The position numbers were made by a program, and so were the translations under genes. A DNA stretch of 64,000 nt from the NCBI GenBank assembly GCA_000310025.1, contig FN649726.1, forward strand, positions 2,451,961-2,515,960, written 5' to 3'. Shown here one piece after another: positions 25,201 through 36,139 of the stretch. Positions within the stretch are counted from its first letter, which is position 1. Every line of letters starts with the position of its first letter. The notes beneath the pieces were generated by a model. That model was not told the origin of the DNA. It made no database searches and saw nothing but the letters and a program-made list of their open reading frames with translations. Source of the DNA: Ectocarpus siliculosus (Eukaryota > Sar > Phaeophyceae > Ectocarpales > Ectocarpaceae).

Positions 25201-26724
25201 TGGCGCCTGATGATGTTACTTTTTTTCCCGGTGCTTGCTGCAATTGCAGGTGATGGAAATCGTCTGTGACTGCGCGAACGCGCGTGTCGTCGGCGAGGGC
25301 CACCTCGGCGCGAAACCTCTCGACGGATCAGACCCCGTAGAACAAGCCGAGAAGATTGCTCAGGTGCAGTTGAGGGCGACATGACCACTCGCACCAGCAA
25401 GTACTATGTGACCTCGAAAAATTGCTTCATGTGTTGAATGCGACAATTTCGAAGGGTGCTCTACAAAATACGGGGCACCGCAGTAGGTACCAGATTTGTT
25501 TCACCACGTCGGGGTTCCTTCAGTGTCCAAAGCACAAGCTGTCACTCCGAACGGTAACACGACGGATTTAACCGTTCAACACACACCGTACCAGTCACTG
25601 CTGCACCATTTGAATGGTAGTCGCTTTTTTGTTTTTTTTCATTTGGCGTGAACAGAGCGTTTGCGGCCAATCCTGTATTGACGGTTGTAGCTGGCGCGTT
25701 GACCTACAGGCGGAGTTTCTCCGGGATGCGTTGTACCGGTTCTTGCCGAGTGCAACCCTCGACAGAGTTAACAGGGTGGTCAAGAGGCTGCAAGCTGGAA
25801 AGTTCGAGGGGACTCTGGGCAGGAGCACTGGAAACCCGTCATCCATGCCGAGGTGAATTCCCCAAGTGTATCAACTTGCGAAGCACTCGCTGTAGCCACC
25901 ACCCCCCACCCCGCACCTTGCAAGGGATGTCTTTTCTCATTGTTGGCAAGGATCTGTGGAAGCAAGCGTAGAAACAACAAGCTTAGTTACAGTATAGAAG
26001 TAGGATCCAGTAATTGGCAGAGCGTGCAAGGAACCTGAGGAAAACAGAGAGAGGAATGGACGAAAAGTCCGCGGTATGAGACTAAGGCATGAAATGAAGA
26101 CCTGGGATAAATAGGAAGACGGTGGAAAGCTGTATCTACCTCATAGCTTGGTGTGTGCAAACTAAAAGGGAAGTTATTGTGAGCGTGCTTAAAGTGGTGA
26201 TGCTACGATCTCTACACTGGATGGCAAAAGGGTGCCCATGAGCTACCGGAAGGGAGGGGGAAGTACTAGCGAAATTCTCATGTGAAGGATGGTACGAACG
26301 GCCGTGGTTTCCCATGTCAATTAAGGGTGTGTGCTCAAACGAGCGAAGCAGGCAACACAATAGTGCCCTCCCTCCCACCCCTTGCCTGTGCCTTGGAACA
26401 TGCAACACGTTCACCCCTGTGTTTGCTTCTCTGGCGGTGATTGAATGACCCTTCCCGTATTCTGTGTCCAGTTCAAGCAAGACCGACCCCCAGAGGAGTA
26501 GCAGTGCACGCGACGGCCTTGTCCGAGTTGGTGCACTGCGAGAAGGGCGGGACAAAGACGGGGCCGCGGCAGAGCAAACCGGAAAGAGCGCCAGCTCAGT
26601 ATCCAATAGTGATAAGAAGCAGGCCTCTGTCAGCGATTCTCTCGCGGCTGCGATGCCAGGGAGCTTCTTGACGGCCACTGACCTACAGGAGCTTGCTCGA
26701 GTTTACGTCGTGTGCTTGAAGTAG
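5072..26724 (+). CDS. SEC5: Exocyst complex subunit Sec5 (EXOC2), 30 exons
   Basis: Subunit of the octameric exocyst, which tethers secretory vesicles to the plasma membrane. Family signs: DPLGL in exon 6; MEDFDPALFMTVVHATAS in exon 8; HLVRDHFDSFVRC in exon 9; a coiled-coil run in exon 10; the segment DIPREMSACMADGRYMELVK in exon 11, like the family's FNLP...GDYD block; LSADHQLLCQIGNCLQLE in exon 22. Exons: 5072-5310, 5469-5562, 6539-6748, 7032-7244, 7578-7638, 7851-7954, 8065-8285, 8406-8532, 8718-8834, 9444-9680, 13004-13156, 13309-13475, 13613-13795, 13907-14053, 18559-18772, 18886-19062, 19183-19335, 19634-19782, 20016-20205, 20353-20538, 20937-21026, 21486-21686, 22251-22352, 22479-22621, 23194-23266, 23445-23654, 24435-24539, 25250-25363, 25710-25852, 26472-26724. 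The ends of exons 14 and 19 are weak, and a small exon may be missing between exons 26 and 27. Introns 10 and 27 use GC donors. The sum is 1,591 aa, against about 920 in man and 1,090 in plants; the excess is an N-terminal extension plus low-complexity linkers. Start: first ATG of exon 1. Confidence 0.85.
9789..9919. repeat. Two tandem copies of a 60-70 bp unit at the LINE 3' end
   Basis: Two imperfect units (about 9789-9857 and 9858-9919) share GTGAGATGGGG, a G-rich run, GTACTCA, GCCGTAGTC and GACCATTGACC. A third, partial copy lies at 12463-12507, on the other side of the LINE. The units lie inside Sec5 intron 10. They may be the tail repeats of the LINE, a long target duplication, or an older satellite in which the LINE landed. 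Confidence 0.75.
9940..12462 (-). mobile_element. 5'-truncated LINE (non-LTR retrotransposon) with intact reverse transcriptase
   Basis: A single open frame (12445 down to 10058, 795 codons) encodes a non-LTR reverse transcriptase. Visible in order: an N-terminal helical region (KWWDEEIKHAIRVRRESH), the RT fingers/palm (KNRKAAGADGIVNELL, FKKGDKADPGNYRGI, SEGQAGFRPDRS, DVQKAYDTVW, QGVAQGCTMSPTLF), the catalytic FADD motif (GLMFADDFVGVSE), and a C-terminal zinc knuckle (CPCGKSEESRPHIVGEC). No endonuclease domain is present and the frame has no ATG at its left end, so the 5' part is missing, as is usual after incomplete target-primed reverse transcription. No stop interrupts the remaining frame, which suggests a recent insertion. 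It sits antisense in Sec5 intron 10 (9681-13003), so its presence need not break the host gene. A stretch of 3' untranslated sequence runs to about 9940. Confidence 0.9.
12463..12507. repeat. Partial third copy of the LINE-flanking unit
   Basis: GCATTGTGAGATGGGG, GTACTCATAGTCGTGCATG and CCGTAG match the units at 9789-9919 in the same orientation. It directly abuts the truncated 5' end of the LINE, so with the left copies it brackets the insertion. Confidence 0.75.
14885..14950 (+). repeat. Dispersed repeat family B copy
   Basis: AATCCATCTCTTCCACAAA, AAGAGTCCGGGATAGA and GCAATGAAT match stretches at 43300-43370 and 44495-44575 and, more weakly, 34800-34835. The copies share order and spacing. 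Function and ends are unknown. Confidence 0.55.
15822..15895 (+). repeat. tRNA-like SINE head
   Basis: Box A (GGTTGGTGTAGTGG, about 15832-15845) and box B (GATTCGAATCC, about 15877-15887) lie at tRNA-like spacing in Sec5 intron 14. The 5' and 3' ends do not pair as an acceptor stem, so a working tRNA is unlikely. A T-run follows (15902-15908), which would serve as a Pol III terminator. Confidence 0.55.
17050..17123 (-). repeat. tRNA-like sequence (SINE head)
   Basis: On the minus strand the sequence starts GGCGGCGAGATACCCCGATG, carries a box-A-like GATGGATAGAACG and ends with a perfect box B (GGTTCGAACCC). Spacing is tRNA-like, but the acceptor stem is poor. It lies in Sec5 intron 14, directly beside a CCCA microsatellite. 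Confidence 0.5.
17124..17161. repeat. CCCA/CACC microsatellite
   Basis: About nine uninterrupted tetranucleotide units (CCCACCCACCCA and so on) within Sec5 intron 14. Simple sequence with no sign of function. Confidence 0.9.
21826..22143 (-). mobile_element. SINE with tRNA-like head and poly(A) tail
   Basis: Read on the minus strand, the element opens at about 22143 with a tRNA-like head: GGTCGCCCCGGTGGTCTAG, box A around TCTAGTTGG, box B GGGTTCGAATCCC (about 22078-22090), and a TCGCC/GGCGA stem closing the ends. About 230 bp of unrelated body follows, then a 20-bp A-run (T-run at 21826-21845 on the plus strand). This is the classic SINE plan of a Pol III head and a LINE-copied tail. The long uninterrupted tail suggests a young copy. 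It lies in Sec5 intron 22, antisense to the gene. Target duplications are not obvious. Confidence 0.75.
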
Positions 26725-28424
26725 GGCATATTTCAATATTCAGGCTCCCCTGAGCGTATTTGACTATATGCTGTCCACCGGCATCACATCGCTCACTTTC
26801 GGCAACACCTGAGTTTCGTCTGGGGTACGTTGTCCTTTTACGGCACCATGTGTGCTCTTTGGTGCCTCGGTCGCCTTCATGGGCATTGGTCTACGTCCCG
26901 TGATCTGTACAAGCCGATCATTGGGTACCGGTCTGTGCCGCGGTCGGGCCATATGGTGTTGCGCGTCCTCGAACACCTAAGGCACAACGTGTGGTCAACA
27001 AGCCTCACCTCAAGCGTTGGATAGCAGGTAGGATGAAGTGCTTGTTGGTGATCAAATCATTTTTTGCACAATGATCCACTCAACTTCAATACATTTGTAC
27101 AGACCTTACTGTCCTTCTAGTGTCGAGGGCTCCCCACGTTCCCACTATACATGAGTGGTGTGTCTCCTTGTCCACTTGTCTCCATTAGTCTTGCTCCTGT
27201 GGAACTAAAAAAAAGACGGCCTGTGACCACGGGGAAGGCGCCCGTAATCAGTTGCACCACGTATGTTACAAACTACCACCGCACGTATCCTCCCACACTA
27301 TCGGTGGATAAGTACCCGCAAAGCAACCTACGGGTACCTGTGTTTATTTTCCCATCTCACCAGAGTTGAAGGCAAGATAAGAAAAATACCAAAATACAAC
27401 AAATACCGGCAGCCGTTCCCCGCGGGAATGATTGTACGCAAGACAGCCTGTCGACTTCCTAACCGGCCTATGATATGTATGCCTCATTCCAACTTGTCCT
27501 CTTCGTACTCCCGATCACTCACACAACGATTGTGTCAGATAAAACACAAGCTCTCCAATCGCGGAGGGTCATCGACACACACGGATTCGGACATGAACGA
27601 CCCTCATCGCCCAACCGCAATCCTACCCACGGTTCCCCTCCGTTGCCGATTGGTCGGGCCTTCGACATACAGCCTTGGACTGCCGAAACTCTATTTTGCC
27701 TTGCATGCCTACCATCGGCTTTTAGACAATCTTCATCCATAGATTACGCGCCCGAACTATCGTACAACGCACACCAAAAAATATCTTACGTCCAACTTGC
27801 TTGGTTGTCCTCTGGGATGACTCGCTCGGGCTCCAATCTCCAGGGTCTCGGTTGTGCCGATGCCTTCCAGTCATGAGGAGTGAAGAGCGACCTTGGCGGG
27901 GTCTCTCCTAGGCACAACCACGACGAGACCCCACAAGCCGGTATCCGCATACCACTCACCACTGCGTTCTTGCTAAAACGGAAAAAGAGGACTCGGGAAA
28001 TGGTAACCGGGCACGGCGTGTTGTGCTGCCACATGGCACGCCTCTGCCACAACCCTGACCCTTTCGTCTTGAATCCCCTTCGCTATACAGTAGTACGGGC
28101 CCGGAGAACACAAACGTCAAAATCGGGTCGAGGCTCAGTTTCTAATTTCGTCACCGCTGTCTAGAACAGGTTGTTATATATTATTACCGTACCATCTCCT
28201 GTACCTCATACAGGGATCCACCATGGAGGTGTGTTTCTTAACCCATTTTTCATATTCTTCGTGGACATGTGGGCCTCTGCTTCTGAACAAAATATTTCTT
28301 AAAACTGCGGGCCCGTACTGTATGCCACGACTGGAATAAAGATTCCTCCCTTGCGACCCCCCTTTCATGAAGGCGCCAGTGGTTGCTCACCGTCGTGATT
28401 CTACGTAGCAGGCTCGGGTCGTGC
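26725..28424. other. Region between convergent Sec5 and KDPG-aldolase-like genes
   Basis: Both neighbours end toward this stretch, so it should hold their two 3' untranslated regions. Overlapping frames of up to 159 codons are open in 27.2-28.2 kb on both strands, but they show no domain, no conserved motif and no splice pattern. They could be the remains of an unrecognised element. I see nothing firm. Confidence 0.45.
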
Positions 28425-29589
28425 CTAGGAAGCTCCAGCATCCTCCGATTCGACTACGTTGCGATGCCGTCGTCTCTTTTGAGGCCACGAAAGCAAAAAG
28501 CATCGGGCTCTGTCTGCAATTTCGGCTGAGCTTTTCTCAGGCTCAAACAGCGTTCGACCGACAGCAAATCCGGATGCGCCGGACTTGACGTACGCTTGTA
28601 ATTGGTCAGGTTCAACGCCTCCGCTGATCACCACCGGGATGTTGGACGTCTTGATCGCATTTACAATATCTCGACACTGATTTGGCGAGACGTTGGTAGC
28701 TGGATAAACTTTCAGTATACCCCCCCCGGCTTGGACTGCCGATGCTGCCTGGGCAGGAGTCGATACTCCTGGTATGCTTACCATGCCCAGATCCCTCGTT
28801 CGCTTCACAATTGCAGGATCGCAGGAAGTGCTGCTTACAAAATTTACCGCGCAAGCAAAGGCCACGTCCACCTATTTTTGCGGTATCGATCAAACGGGGT
28901 GTCAATGTTCTGGGAGCAGGCGTTACATGTATTGCATTCCCCCTCTGAGCAAAACCTCTCGATTAAATCCTATTGCAAATGTGTACACAGATGTGTAGTC
29001 CTCAGCAAGAGCACGGCAGCAGTAGAGAGTTACAGCAAAGGTTGATGTGCACGTACATGTTGTCTAAAGTCTGCAGGTCTCCAGCTCACGTCAGTTCATT
29101 CAGTGCAAAACCCTCTTGCAGCCGCGCAATCATAATTGCATTGTTTAGTCTTGTGGATATCATGATATCCCCCACACAACCCGTCCATGTAAACTTGACA
29201 ACTCGTTGTTTCACCTCGTCCAGAGTCGTGACGGATGATGCACCAAGAAGCAAGTCCGGAAAGAAACTTCTGGGGATGGACCGGAGTATCTTGCTGAAAT
29301 TCTTCGTGTCTGCGGTGACCGAGATCATATTGAACCCTTCCTCGTACAGAGCACGAACTACCTCCACCGCCCTCTCCAATTGCACATCGCGTAATACTGC
29401 GATGGAGATGGGTAGTGATAGAGCGTCTTCTCTTGGTTTTGATCGTAGCTCAGTCTCCCTGCATGATAAACGGGCAGCCTGGCAGCGGGAAACATGTACT
29501 GTTGATGATGATGCCGACGGATCAATAATGAAGCTCTGAGCGCTGATGCAGAGTATAGCCGCACACGCCGCGAAGTGTACGCAAGCCAT
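28425..29589 (-). CDS. KDPG/KHG aldolase-like protein with altered active site
   Basis: Two exons, 29589-29200 and 28871-28425, phase 0, 278 aa. The fold is that of the 2-keto-3-deoxy-6-phosphogluconate (Entner-Doudoroff) aldolase: SLPISIAVLRDVQLERAVEV opens the barrel, then LLGASSVTTLDEVKQRV, SIPGVSTPAQAASAVQAGG, ILKVYPAT with the Schiff-base lysine (K184), and PVVISGGVEPDQL with a phosphate-binding Gly pair. Residues 1-20 (ATG at 29589) form a hydrophobic signal-like segment ending SAQSF, which recalls the Phe-containing cleavage motif of plastid proteins in algae with secondary plastids, so import into plastid or ER is likely. Odd: where E. coli Eda has VLEVTLRT, with catalytic Glu45 and Arg49, this protein has MISVTADT (Ser90, Asp94). 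The SPG motif is also changed (SST). It may have another substrate or have lost aldolase activity. Confidence 0.8.
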
Positions 29590-31272
29590 GCCACGCCACG
29601 CCCGAGAAAGAGGAAAGGCCTTCCTTGTTTGCCCTGTGGGTGGCGGTGTGGCGGTGGTGTTCACGTGTGCAAAACTGCAGTTTGCGTCTTATATGGGATC
29701 AATACGTCGGCGTTTGGTTCTAAAGAGAACCTGCGAACCTGAGAGACTCGGTAGGAGGGGGGCCCCGGGCCCCGGAGGGAGTACACTGGAGTACTCACAC
29801 AGCACAGCACACGTTACTTTCTAGCTAATTCTGGGCGTTCATTGACTGTATCATACTGTACGTCTTTTAACCTTTCAGTGCAATTCTTGCCGAATTACAA
29901 TAGCCTGGGCAATTGCCCTGGGTTATAATAATATGCATACAGCAGGAAACGGCCACACAGCAATGTTTCCGGCTACCATGTATGTGGGGTGTGGGGTTCT
30001 AATGTCTACCAGTCACAGCAGTTGTACATGTTCGACGGTGCTGGCGACGAAACAAGAAGAAACTGAGGCTCGGCCAAGGAATTGATGTTTTATTGAACAG
30101 CGGGCCGGTACTGCTGTAGCACAGGAAACAAATCAAAATATATTTCACATAGAAAAAAAGTAGTCTACAGCAGTACAGTCATTTGTTCAAATGCGTTGTA
30201 TCTTGGAAGGAGGAAGTTGCTCACCGGACCAGAGGTCCACTGAGCACAGTATCCTGCGGTCGATGTACGCCGGTCGGCTCAGTGGATACATAGATAATGC
30301 AGCGGCCACCCTTACTTGAGTTCACCCCCCCCCCCCGCCACTGAGTCCCAAACACCGTCATGTTGGCTCCTGGGTTATTACGCTATTACAACGAGAAAAC
30401 ATTACAAACCACACACTCACTCACTACTTAAAAATATAAAATCAGTCTATGCATACCGGTTCCTTGGGTCAAAGCCCTTTCTGTCTCTCATTGTTTCACC
30501 CGTCCGTACGCCGCCGCCGTGGAAACCCAAAAAACTGAAAAGCACCACGTGCGTTTTGAAGCCGTTGGGCCAAGAAATTGCTTGCTGTTGGTGGTGGTTT
30601 GTTGGTGGGTGGGGTGTTGTCGCTTTGTAGCTTTGTATCAACTTAGACTGCAAAGCTCCACAGGAACGTATGTTCAAAGACGGTACAGCGAAAAAGAAAT
30701 ACTCCCGATCAAGACTACCGATCAAGACTACAAAAATCAGACGAAACGGAACAAGAGAGCCAAACAGAGCGAAACCAAGAAGATAATTAAATCGAAACCT
30801 GAGTTTTCCATGCCCTCTCTACACCAAACCCCCAACACAAAGGACAGTCATCCAGCACGAAACACAGAATAACTACAACTCCCAAAGTTCTCAGAAGCTT
30901 GTTCGCAGATGTCGCCGAGGTCCGGCACGGCAGAACTAATTTTTGAGTGCCATCGCTAGAGTTCGGACGACCCTGGGCTACAAATTAACCCTGGGGTCAC
31001 ATAAAAGTACTCGCGTATGCAAAAAAATGTTGACCTTAACTCCCTTCTCCGCGTACGGCACGTTCATCCCACGGGCTAGGCGGTTGTTTGATTTTTTTTT
31101 AGGCGAAATGCCCTTGAAAAAACAAAACAGAGAGCAAGGGGCAGAGCGGGCCTGCATTTTGTGTGGGGCAGGGTTCGAATCGAACTAATAAACAAATTTC
31201 GCGAACACGCCGCACAGTAAAAACGCTCTAAGGCCTCTTCGCTTCGTCCTACGGTGAAAGGTGGCCATGCCG
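29590..31272. other. Intergenic region upstream of the aldolase-like gene
   Basis: It should contain the promoter of the aldolase-like gene and the 3' flank of CFAP97D. Two copies of the motif CTACAGCAGTAC or its complement are present (30108-30119, 30164-30176). A weak box B (GGTTCGAATCGAA, 31169-31181) lies near the right end. No coding frame is supported. Confidence 0.45.
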
Positions 31273-34200
31273 TTATCCCTCGCCAGCGTACATCCCCTCG
31301 TCGTCCGTATCTTCCTCCCTCAGACGAACTGGCATCGTGCAAATATTGCGCATGTACTTTTCGTTCTGTTGCGCCTCTTCAGCCCACTTGATGTGGTCGT
31401 AAAAGGGATCCGCCTGCTGGATTGCATGGAGGATGCGCTGGAACAATGCACGGGTAACACGGCAGGAAATGCGTGGAAATAACGTGAGTTTTCTCGGCGA
31501 ACTGCATAAAAAACAGATCGGGCGTACGTGTACGTGCCGTATACAACACCAGATACCACACGCCCAAATAAAAACACACCCGATGATCTTTGTTGTAGAA
31601 GCCAATATGTTTTTCACCGCGGTGTGTTTTCGTGCGTCGTACTCCGGAACAAGTACAGTAGTGTAAGGATTGCCGAAGAGTATGCACTACAAGTACTGCT
31701 GTAGCAAGCAAACACCAATCAGCTGCAAACACGCTATGTAGTTGAATGAAATACATGGGGTGGTAGTTGAATGAAATACAAAGGCTACTTCGCCCGTCCC
31801 CACTACGAGGTCCCGGTCTTCGCGTATTGCCTGCAGGGTAAAATGTAGGTTGAGGTGTAAGGCGTCTTGTAGTTTCCTAGTTTTGAACGGCAAGTGTTGC
31901 GAGATACACGTGTATGCTTGTGAGGAGATGTCAATTGTGTGTAGGGTGGTGTGGTATTGGCGGGGTTGTTTGAGGCACGAATCCGCTCGGTGTAGTGGCA
32001 CACTTCGATGGTAGCGACAAACCATAAGTGAGAATCGAACGGAAACAACAGCGCCTGTCTATTTCGTGACAATGGGGACGCAATGATGCCACGCAGAAAT
32101 GTTGTTGTCGTGTACACCACATAAAGACAGACCATGCACAGCCTATGTTCTACTAATGTCGCAGCATTTTGGCCCGGGTCGCCGCTTTGGTTTTTCGGCG
32201 ATATCTCTCCACTGACTGAAGCAACAGCGATGATAAAGCTACCTGACCGTGGCTGTGTGTGGTTCCTTTCGTGTGATCGTCGTTAGAGACGGCGAGGCAC
32301 TAGGAGTTTCAGAAAAATAATTGGCGAGGGTTGACAAGGGCTTAAAACAAGACGTTCCACCACCGTGGGCAGTTTTTTGCCGTCCACCATTTGGCCTCTC
32401 GGCCATACTTCTCCAGAGAAAGAAGCAACAGCAACGACAAAGCCACCCCCCGTAGCTGTGTGTATCGTGCCTCTCGTGGTCTGTTATATCTATAGATGCA
32501 GCAAGTGTTGGGAGGCTCAAAAATGGAGTTCGTAACATTCGAGAGCACGCGAAAAAAGACCACACATCGGATAATGTCTAGTATGCAATTGACGTCAGAG
32601 AACCCGAACCTTCGATTCTACGCAAAATGGAACCTCGCTATGCCGGGTGATCCAGCGCGGGTAGCTCTTGGCACAGCGCACTGAAGGGCGTGATACGCGC
32701 GGGGCGCGCTGCGTATATTCTTGCCGTCCGGGAGCCCAAAGAACGAAAGTGCGACCCTTTACAAATGTAGGATGCGCCACCGTTCAGCATCTCAGGCGTC
32801 ACTCAGCATTAGGCTGAAGACCGGATCTTTAGACTCCAAGCGGCGCGAGATAAGCTACATAGAGGTGGTAGAGCCCTTCAACGTGGGCTACAACCCGGAG
32901 GCATGGTTGCCAACACGCGTGTTGAGAGGTCTAAGCGCAACTTTATTGGCAACAAAGAAAAACTGACCCCCACCTTTCCTACCCTGTCAAACAAATACCA
33001 CTTTTGGATCATCAAGTTGGGCAGCGCTTTTCAACAGCCCCATCCTGCCCTTTTGTGGGGAAGTTTAGGACAGGGTAAGCCTGTCAAAAACTGTTGTTGC
33101 CCTTTGCTGTTCAGCCCACCGAGTCGCTATGTCCCAACGAGAGGGTCACCTACAAACTTGAACCTCTCGAACGTTGGTCACTCGAGGTGTGCCATGAGGT
33201 CAGCTCAGAGTGGGTATCATCGACTAGCCGGTGTTCTTCATTCGGTCGGGCTCGGTGGACACCAATTCGATGCGTGCGGCAAATTAGCCGAGAGAGCTGG
33301 ATGCAGCCGTGGCGGATATTTTTTCGCTTGGTCTCCACAATTGCAAACTCAATCTCTGAGAATCATCTCCCGGTCTCCATCAACCACCACACGAGACACA
33401 CCATACACACAGCTCACACAGCGGGTTCTCATTGCCCATGCTCCAGCAAGTGGAGAGGGGTAACGAAAACCAAACCGGGGACACGGCCTAGGTATGTAGT
33501 GAGTAAATCATCGCACATCGCATCAGCAAGAAAATCAAAGTGATGCCGAACCACTTGGTGCTAGAAAACATCTCCTGGGTCAAACCTTGATCAGAGGAGA
33601 ATGACCTGGATTTTTACGCTGCATCTTTCGCGCAATTGTGACCGGGGTTGTGGGCACATGCATCATGGGGGGGTTGATGAGTTATTGGTTATTGATATGG
33701 CGAACGGTGCCGCCGGCTCCGCCAGTTGTGAACCGTGAAGGTACACATCTATGCATACACATGTGACTGTACATTGCCTTCGAGAACGGCTTCATTGGTC
33801 AGCGGCTACATAGATGGCCTAACTACAAGCAATCATAGCCAGAATACACCCACCTGGTTCTCTGTTGTGATTTTGTGTAGCTCCTTCTTGCGTGCGCCTT
33901 TGTTGAGGGACTTAGAGTACTTGGACGTGCTATTGTGGTTGTCCACACCGCCTTTACGCATGATGTGAGACATCTTCTCCAGCAGAAGTCGATTGTCGCG
34001 CTCGATCTGAGCGTATCTATCCTCCTATCGTAGACAGAAGCGTGCACAAGCGGTTGGTGGTTGCCACATGTAGTCCCGCATGAAAGGATCAGAAGGTGCT
34101 GGGTTGGCAATACGTGCGCTATACGCATATAGTCTTAGCTGCAGCGTGGTACTGCTGTAGACTACTGCTGTACAGACCATGTATCTTCACACACGGAGTT

Positions 34201-34541
34201 TCGCTTCGATTCGGCTGCAGCTACAAGCTGTAGTCTACTGCTTTCTCCGCTCTTAGCATATGAGAGTTGTTACCCGTGCGTGTCGACCCGAACTTTGTAT
34301 ACAGCGATCTACTCTTTGAAATTCGGTGAGCCGGGCGAGGGTTCCCCGGATGGCTTACCATAATCTGCTGCTTCTTGGCGTTTGTCTTGGTGGCCACTTT
34401 TCGCATGCTGGAGGGAGCGTGGCAATCGATAGTTGGCTTCATTTTCGCTAATCTATCCCGGTGGTTGTCTTGGCACTTCTTGACGTGTCTTTCGTAGCAG
34501 GCCTTGTTCTGCACCGGCATGGCGCGTCGCCCTCTATCCAT
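31273..34541 (-). CDS. CFAP97D: Cilia- and flagella-associated protein 97 domain protein (Hemingway family)
   Basis: Three exons, 34541-34359, 34024-33854 and 31437-31273, all phase 0, giving 172 aa, close to the size of human CFAP97D1. The family pattern is clear along the whole length: LAKMKPTIDCHAP, then ERDNRLLLEKMSHIMRK, YSKSLNKGARKKELHKITTE (the SLNR...R-x-x-E-L-x-x-I-T-x-E-N-Q block), and at the end ILHAIQQADPFYDHIKW followed by NEKYMRNI. The protein is a small, basic, coiled-coil protein of motile cilia; in animals it is needed for sperm flagella. The last intron is 2.4 kb, far longer than the exons. The start is the ATG at 34541, the first in an open stretch; a further 5' exon is possible. 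Its presence suggests that the organism makes motile flagellate cells. Confidence 0.85.
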
Positions 34542-36139
34542 GCTCCTTAGTTCACACAGGTCCTTCCCAGATACCAGTAGGCGAATAGAGTGAGAGACTG
34601 CGAGTGTACCTGCAGCGTTCTGGGTAGTGGTTCGCCACCGTATCGCGTGTACCCACAGGCGGCGCAACTAAACGAGTAACGGTCACATCTTGTGTTGAGT
34701 TCACTTTCTTTCTTTTTTAGAATATCATCTGTCTGCAGCCAGTATCCACCTCCACTGATGAGTGTTGTTGTTGTCTTCACATAAATTATACCAGTGATTA
34801 AGTCCGAGATTATTCAGCAATGAACTCATAGCGTTATCCCCGCGACAGCTATTCGTCTGTTTAGAATGCAGAAAAACGTACTTTGAACACAGAAAGGGAC
34901 ACGACCCGAAGACAACGTCCCGCCTTCATTGCTTTTCAGTGAATGGAGTGAAACCACGCAGGTCGACCTCAATCGAGACTAAGGGGTGATGCTATGAAGT
35001 ACCATAGATTTCGGAGAGAAATAAAAGGGAGCGTGTTGCTGACATATACCACTACCACTGCCGCAAGAAAAATGGTACATGCCATCGATTTTGTTGGGCC
35101 TGATTTATCACGCGACCGTGTGATGAGGCCCTGCTTGTACACAGTAAAGTAGGTGCGCACAGCAGTATAGTCTAGGGCGGTCAAGCTGGATTGTTTGGGG
35201 TTTCTCAGAAGGAGGGGCGAAGTTGGCAACGGTACCCTGTGGTTCTATGTATACTTTCTATACCTTCTACAGAACGAAAGAATGAACCTCAATCTTCTGT
35301 CAACAATCTGGGTCTTTCTACTTCTAGTCAAGTTTGATGCACAATATGTCTGCCATGATGGATTCAAGGGCTGGAACCTGTCCGAATAGCATATATATGT
35401 GCATGCATACCATCCATCTATGACCATCATTCGGAAAAAAGGGCCGAGTGCATTTTGACAGATAATGTCCATTGCCCATAGGGTTCCAATAACACAGTTA
35501 CATGGTACAACACATCTACACTCCATTTCTAAAGTTACGAGAGTGATCGTTAACCTGAGAATGAGTGCGGCCATCACTATTGCTACTTCGAAGGCTCGAA
35601 ACTACTCCCCTGTCTCCATCTATACAATAAGGTAAACCCTTAACACCAACAATTGAAGTGTCAGACACAAACCAGCCCAAGCCGCCCCAAAAATTCACCA
35701 AGCTTCACCGTACATATGTTGCCGACCCCAAGAATACTCAATTTCTGCTATATTGGCCCCATCATTCTATTCGCACCGTGTTCCCAACGGTTGTCCATTT
35801 ATATTCCAACAGAGGTGGAAATGAGCAAGGCCTGCCTGCCGATATACCGAGGTGGCTGCGGTCGCAGTTATACCTACCCGGCCGCATCGTCTTTGCTTAG
35901 GATCCCTCTCAGCAATGCAGTCAAAATCCCCGTTGTCGTTTCCACCGAGCAGGGCCCACACCGAGCAGGGCCCACACCGTTACAGAATTCGATACAAGCG
36001 CCATGTGGGCGGGGGCGGTCCACGATCGGGGCTCACGAATACTACATGTATACCTACTGGAACTCGTAGCTTGTGAAGTTGCTACTTCAAGTAGCATGCC
36101 AGGCACCCTAGCTAGTGAGTGTCTCATAAGCAAAGTGGT
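34542..36139. other. Intergenic region between CFAP97D and the HAD phosphatase gene
   Basis: No supported gene. A weak family-B repeat match (GCAATGAACTCATAGCGTTA) lies at 34815-34835. At 35944-35979 a 16-bp unit (ACCGAGCAGGGCCCAC) is directly duplicated. Reading frames on both strands overlap and lack motifs. Confidence 0.45.

Noticed and set aside
26136-26678. 180-codon frame on the minus strand
   Set aside because: It is antisense to the last Sec5 intron and exon and resembles nothing; treated as a shadow frame.
27263-28164. Overlapping frames on both strands that might be remains of a mobile element
   Set aside because: No domain, terminal repeat or target duplication could be recognised, so no element is called.
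33591-33630. Possible third exon of CFAP97D reading MQRKNPGHSPLIK on the minus strand
   Set aside because: It has only a weak AAG acceptor and lacks the family's C-terminal pattern. The exon at 31437-31273 fits the phase and carries the expected FYDHIKW and YMRNI motifs.
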